Translations under genes and position numbers: made by a program | The notes under the pieces: generated by a model | What the model was told of the DNA's origin: nothing | What the model saw: the letters and a program-made list of their open reading frames with translations, nothing else | The model's database searches: none | Part shown: piece by piece, positions 61,299-64,000 of the stretch | Layout: the number at the start of each line of letters is the position of its first letter | Position numbering within the stretch: position 1 is the stretch's first letter | Assembly (NCBI RefSeq): GCF_017921975.2 | Contig: NZ_JAGEMO020000027.1 | Span: 1 to 64,000 of the forward strand | Length of the DNA stretch: 64,000 nucleotides | From: Hymenobacter terricola | Lineage (GTDB): Bacteria > Bacteroidota > Bacteroidia > Cytophagales > Hymenobacteraceae | Direction: 5' to 3'

Positions 61299-63419
61299 AT
61301 GAGAAGCACTACTACTTTTCGCGAACCCGCGCCCCGGCCTCAGGCCCGCGCCCTGCTCCGGTTGCTGGCCCTGCTGCTGGCCTTCGCGGGCCTGATTCCG
61401 GCCGCTTCGGCGCAAAGCTTTCTGCATACCGCAGGCCCCAAAATCCTGAACGCCAGCAACCAGGAAGTGCTGCTGAACGGCGTGAACCTGGGCGGCTGGG
61501 CCGTGCAGGAAGGCTACATCATCAAGCCGGGCTGGCCGGGCATCAACGGCCGCCAGACCCAGGGCACCGTGAAACAGACGCTCTACAACTTCGGCATGAC
61601 CGACGCGGCCGTCGATAATTTCTACCAGAGCTACCGCAACAACTTCATTACCAAGGCCGATATCGACTACATCGCCAGCAAGGGCTTCAACTGCGTGCGC
61701 CTGCCGCTGCACTACGACCTGTTTCTGACGCCCGCCCAACGCGCCGTGCGCAACAGCGTGCTGCGCGGCACCACCACGTACGCCTCCTACCTGGGCTCGC
61801 TCACGAGCTGGTACAACGCCAACCAGCTGTTCACGGACCCGGCCAACATGGAGGCGTACCGCATGATTGATAACGTGCTGAGCTGGTGCGCGGCCAACAA
61901 CATGTACGTCATCCTGGACCTGCACGCCGCGCCCGGCTCGCAGGGTACCGACGTGAACATCGCCGACGCCATCCAGCCCCTGGATTTGTGGAACCAGACC
62001 ATCAACCAGGACATCACCAACCGGCTGTGGAACACCATCTCGGGACGCTACAAGAACGACGCCCGCGTGGCCATGTACGACCTGATAAACGAGCCCAACA
62101 ACGTGCCCAGCAATCCGGCCATCCACGACTTGCTGCAACGGCTCATCAATACCATCCGGGCGCAGGGCGACAACCATATGCTCTTGCTGGAAGGCAACGG
62201 CTTCGGCAACGACTTCAACTACATGGAGAAGCGCACCTTCACCAACCAGGCCAACCTGGTGTACAACTCGCACCGCTACAGCGGCACCGGCTACGAGCTG
62301 GACAACGGGGTGAACTCCACCGGGGGCGGGCCCAATACCCTGCGCTTCATCGGGACCATGAAGCAGTTCCGCATCGACAACGACGTGCCCATCTGGGTGG
62401 GCGAAACCGGCGAAAACACCGACACCTGGATGCACGACGCAGCCACGGCCCTCAACTCGGTGGGCATCGGCTGGTGCCACTGGACCTATAAGCGCTTCGA
62501 GAACGGCAACAACCCGGCGCTCATGCACATCAACTCGCCCTTTATTGTGGATGGCACCGCGGGCCTAAACCAGGTGCTAACAAACATCCTGTTTGCCAAC
62601 TGCGTGCCCAACAGCACCGTGGCCGCCATTGCCCCCAACCAGAACGGCATTGTGAACTACCCCGGCGGCGGCAACTACAACGGCACCACGGGCACCGGCT
62701 ACACCGGCCCGGCGCTGGGGCGCATCTACGAAATCAGCTGCAAGAATGGCGGCAAGGCGCTGGAGGTTTCCGCCGGCTCGCAGGCCAACGGGGGCAAGGT
62801 GCAGCAATGGGGCTGGGCCAGCGCCGCCAACCAGAAATGGAAGCTGTTCGACGTGGGCAGCGGCTACGTGCGCGTGGTGAACCTGAACAGCAACAAGTCG
62901 CTGGACGTAGTCGGGCCTTCCACCGCCGACGGGGCCCTGCTGCACCAGTGGGACTGGCTGAACCAGGACAGCCAGTACTGGCAGATTCTCAGCAACGGCG
63001 ACGGCACCTACCGCCTCATCAACAAGTTCAGCGGCAAGGCTCTTGATGTGCCCAACAGCTCTACGGCCGATGGCACCGGCATGCAGCAGTGGACGTACGG
63101 CGGCGGCAACAACCAGCGCTGGTATTTCAGCGACCAGGGCGCGGCCCGCACGGCGCTGGCCAGCGGCACCGCCCAGAATGCAGCCGTTGGCTTTTATCCC
63201 AACCCGGTGGCCAACAGCCTGACCTACCAAGTGCCGGCCACCGTGAAATCGCACCAGCTCACAGTGCTCGACCTGGCCGGCCGCCTGGTAATGACCAAAG
63301 CGTACGAAGGCACCGGCGAGCAAAACACCGTTGACGTTTCGACATTGCCAGGCGGGCTTTACCTGGTTCGCCTGGCCAGCTCAACGTATAACACGTCTTT
63401 TAAAATCAGCAAACAATAG
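61299..63419 (+). CDS. Secreted GH5 beta-glucanase with ricin-type lectin and T9SS sorting domain
   Basis: 706 residues from ATG at 61299 with a signal peptide (LLRLLALLLAFAGLIPAASAQ). The GH5 barrel opens NGVNLGGWAVQEGYIIKPGW, the hallmark of exo-beta-1,3-glucanase-like members. The acid/base is in YDLINEPNNVPS and the nucleophile in IWVGETGENTDTW. A ricin-type beta-trefoil follows (about 470-625) with three QxW-like repeats (KVQQWGWA, LLHQWDWL, GMQQWTYG). The end is a type IX sorting domain (VGFYPNPVANSLTYQVPA, VSTLPGGLYLVRLASS). It should be exported through T9SS and cut beta-glucan outside the cell. Confidence 0.93.
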   Translation: MRSTTTFREPAPRPQARALLRLLALLLAFAGLIPAASAQSFLHTAGPKILNASNQEVLLNGVNLGGWAVQEGYIIKPGWPGINGRQTQGTVKQTLYNFGMTDAAVDNFYQSYRNNFITKADIDYIASKGFNCVRLPLHYDLFLTPAQRAVRNSVLRGTTTYASYLGSLTSWYNANQLFTDPANMEAYRMIDNVLSWCAANNMYVILDLHAAPGSQGTDVNIADAIQPLDLWNQTINQDITNRLWNTISGRYKNDARVAMYDLINEPNNVPSNPAIHDLLQRLINTIRAQGDNHMLLLEGNGFGNDFNYMEKRTFTNQANLVYNSHRYSGTGYELDNGVNSTGGGPNTLRFIGTMKQFRIDNDVPIWVGETGENTDTWMHDAATALNSVGIGWCHWTYKRFENGNNPALMHINSPFIVDGTAGLNQVLTNILFANCVPNSTVAAIAPNQNGIVNYPGGGNYNGTTGTGYTGPALGRIYEISCKNGGKALEVSAGSQANGGKVQQWGWASAANQKWKLFDVGSGYVRVVNLNSNKSLDVVGPSTADGALLHQWDWLNQDSQYWQILSNGDGTYRLINKFSGKALDVPNSSTADGTGMQQWTYGGGNNQRWYFSDQGAARTALASGTAQNAAVGFYPNPVANSLTYQVPATVKSHQLTVLDLAGRLVMTKAYEGTGEQNTVDVSTLPGGLYLVRLASSTYNTSFKISKQ

Positions 63420-63514
63420 GCCCTCGGCCCGGGCCGTCGGCTACCCGCTGGCGGCCCGAATGCCTGGCACCAAGCTATTTCCGAGCCTTATCTGCCCACC
63501 AAAATCCCACCACC

Positions 63515-64000
63515 GTGCGTCCTGCTTTCACATTTCCCGTCCCCGGTCTTCGCCGCCTGAAACGCTTGCTGGTTATGGTGCTGGTACTTGGCGGATTTGC
63601 CAATGGGGCATTTGCGCAGAGCTTTTTGCACGCCACCGGGGGCCAGATTCTGAACGCCGGCAACCAGGAAGTGCTGCTGAACGGCGTGAACCTGGGCGGC
63701 TGGGCGCTGCAGGAAGGCTACATCATCAAGCCGGGCTGGCCGGGCATCAACGGCCGCCAGACCCAGGGCACGGTCAAAAAGACGCTCTACAACTTCGGGA
63801 TGAGCGACGCGGACGTGGAAGCCTTCTACCAGAGCTACCGCAACAACTTCATCACCCGGCCCGACATCGACTACATCGCCTCCAAAGGCTTCAACTGCGT
63901 GCGCCTGCCGCTGCACTACGACCTGTTTCTGACGCCCACCCAGCGGGCCGTGCGCAACAGTGTGCTGCGCGGCACCACCACCTACGCGGCCTACGTCAGC
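63515..64000 (+). CDS. Second GH5 enzyme, partial (runs off the window), GTG start
   Basis: 162 codons are visible and the frame is open at the right edge. The start is GTG at 63515: it gives a basic then hydrophobic signal peptide (LKRLLVMVLVLGGFANGAFAQ) and its upstream bases (CCAAAATCCCACC) match those before the ATG of the preceding GH5 gene. From residue 35 onward it closely follows that gene (QEVLLNGVNLGGWALQEGY, IDYIASKGFNCVRLPLHYDL). Catalytic residues lie outside the window. It is a tandem duplicate; whether it also carries a lectin and T9SS tail is unknown. Confidence 0.88.
   Translation, partial: MRPAFTFPVPGLRRLKRLLVMVLVLGGFANGAFAQSFLHATGGQILNAGNQEVLLNGVNLGGWALQEGYIIKPGWPGINGRQTQGTVKKTLYNFGMSDADVEAFYQSYRNNFITRPDIDYIASKGFNCVRLPLHYDLFLTPTQRAVRNSVLRGTTTYAAYVS

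Overview
The window is high-GC DNA from a Bacteroidetes genome, most likely Hymenobacter or a close relative. This rests on two SusC/SusD pairs, a type IX secretion sorting domain, promoters of the TAnnTTTG type and dispersed hairpin repeats built on GAACGTCATGCTGAGC. The genus is inferred from gene style; no marker gene is present.

Layout: (1) 1-177, the 3' end of an IS5-type transposase. (2) 191-22511, minus strand, a xylan and glucuronoxylan locus. In transcription order: mannonate dehydratase, GH67 alpha-glucuronidase, an SDR (probable mannonate oxidoreductase), SusC, SusD, GH35-like enzyme, SIAE/CE20-like esterase, GH3, xylulokinase, xylose isomerase, transketolase, GH10 xylanase. It diverges from a LacI-type regulator (22836-24014) with an added N-terminal zinc ribbon, and a perfect 40-bp palindrome lies between them. 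(3) 24549-30812, plus strand, an unusual ABC-transporter-like operon: coiled-coil protein, two-TM coiled-coil membrane protein, small lipoprotein candidate, substrate-binding/OmpA fusion, permease and ATPase. A RAYT transposase gene flanked by REP pairs sits between permease and ATPase. (4) 30873-32264, an AT-rich island with one Schlafen/AlbA_2-type gene. (5) 32287-35426, an NtrC-type response regulator and a histidine kinase separated by a ten-unit 21-bp tandem repeat. (6) 35596-50225, mostly housekeeping or unlinked genes: AsmA-like protein, CocE-like hydrolase, lipoprotein, HAD phosphatase, truncated YdcF-like gene, multi-PAS kinase, C-terminal processing protease, DNA polymerase IV. (7) 50668-50801, a compact tRNA transcription unit with an odd anticodon. 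(8) 51000-64000, a second polysaccharide locus: ECF sigma, FecR anti-sigma, STN-type SusC, SusD, two GH30 paralogs, a GH5 with ricin-type lectin and T9SS tail, and the start of a second GH5.

The first locus covers the route from xylan to the pentose-phosphate pathway. GH10 cuts the backbone, GH67 removes (methyl)glucuronate, the esterase deacetylates, GH3 releases xylose, and XylA, XylB and transketolase carry xylose onward. The SDR and UxuA take fructuronate through mannonate to KDG; no glucuronate isomerase or xylose permease is in the window. The second locus looks aimed at beta-1,6/beta-1,3-glucan and uses sigma/anti-sigma trans-envelope signalling rather than a cytoplasmic LacI sensor. 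Dispersed hairpin repeats recur at gene 3' ends, several times supplying or touching the stop codon, and once overrun a gene start (GH3).
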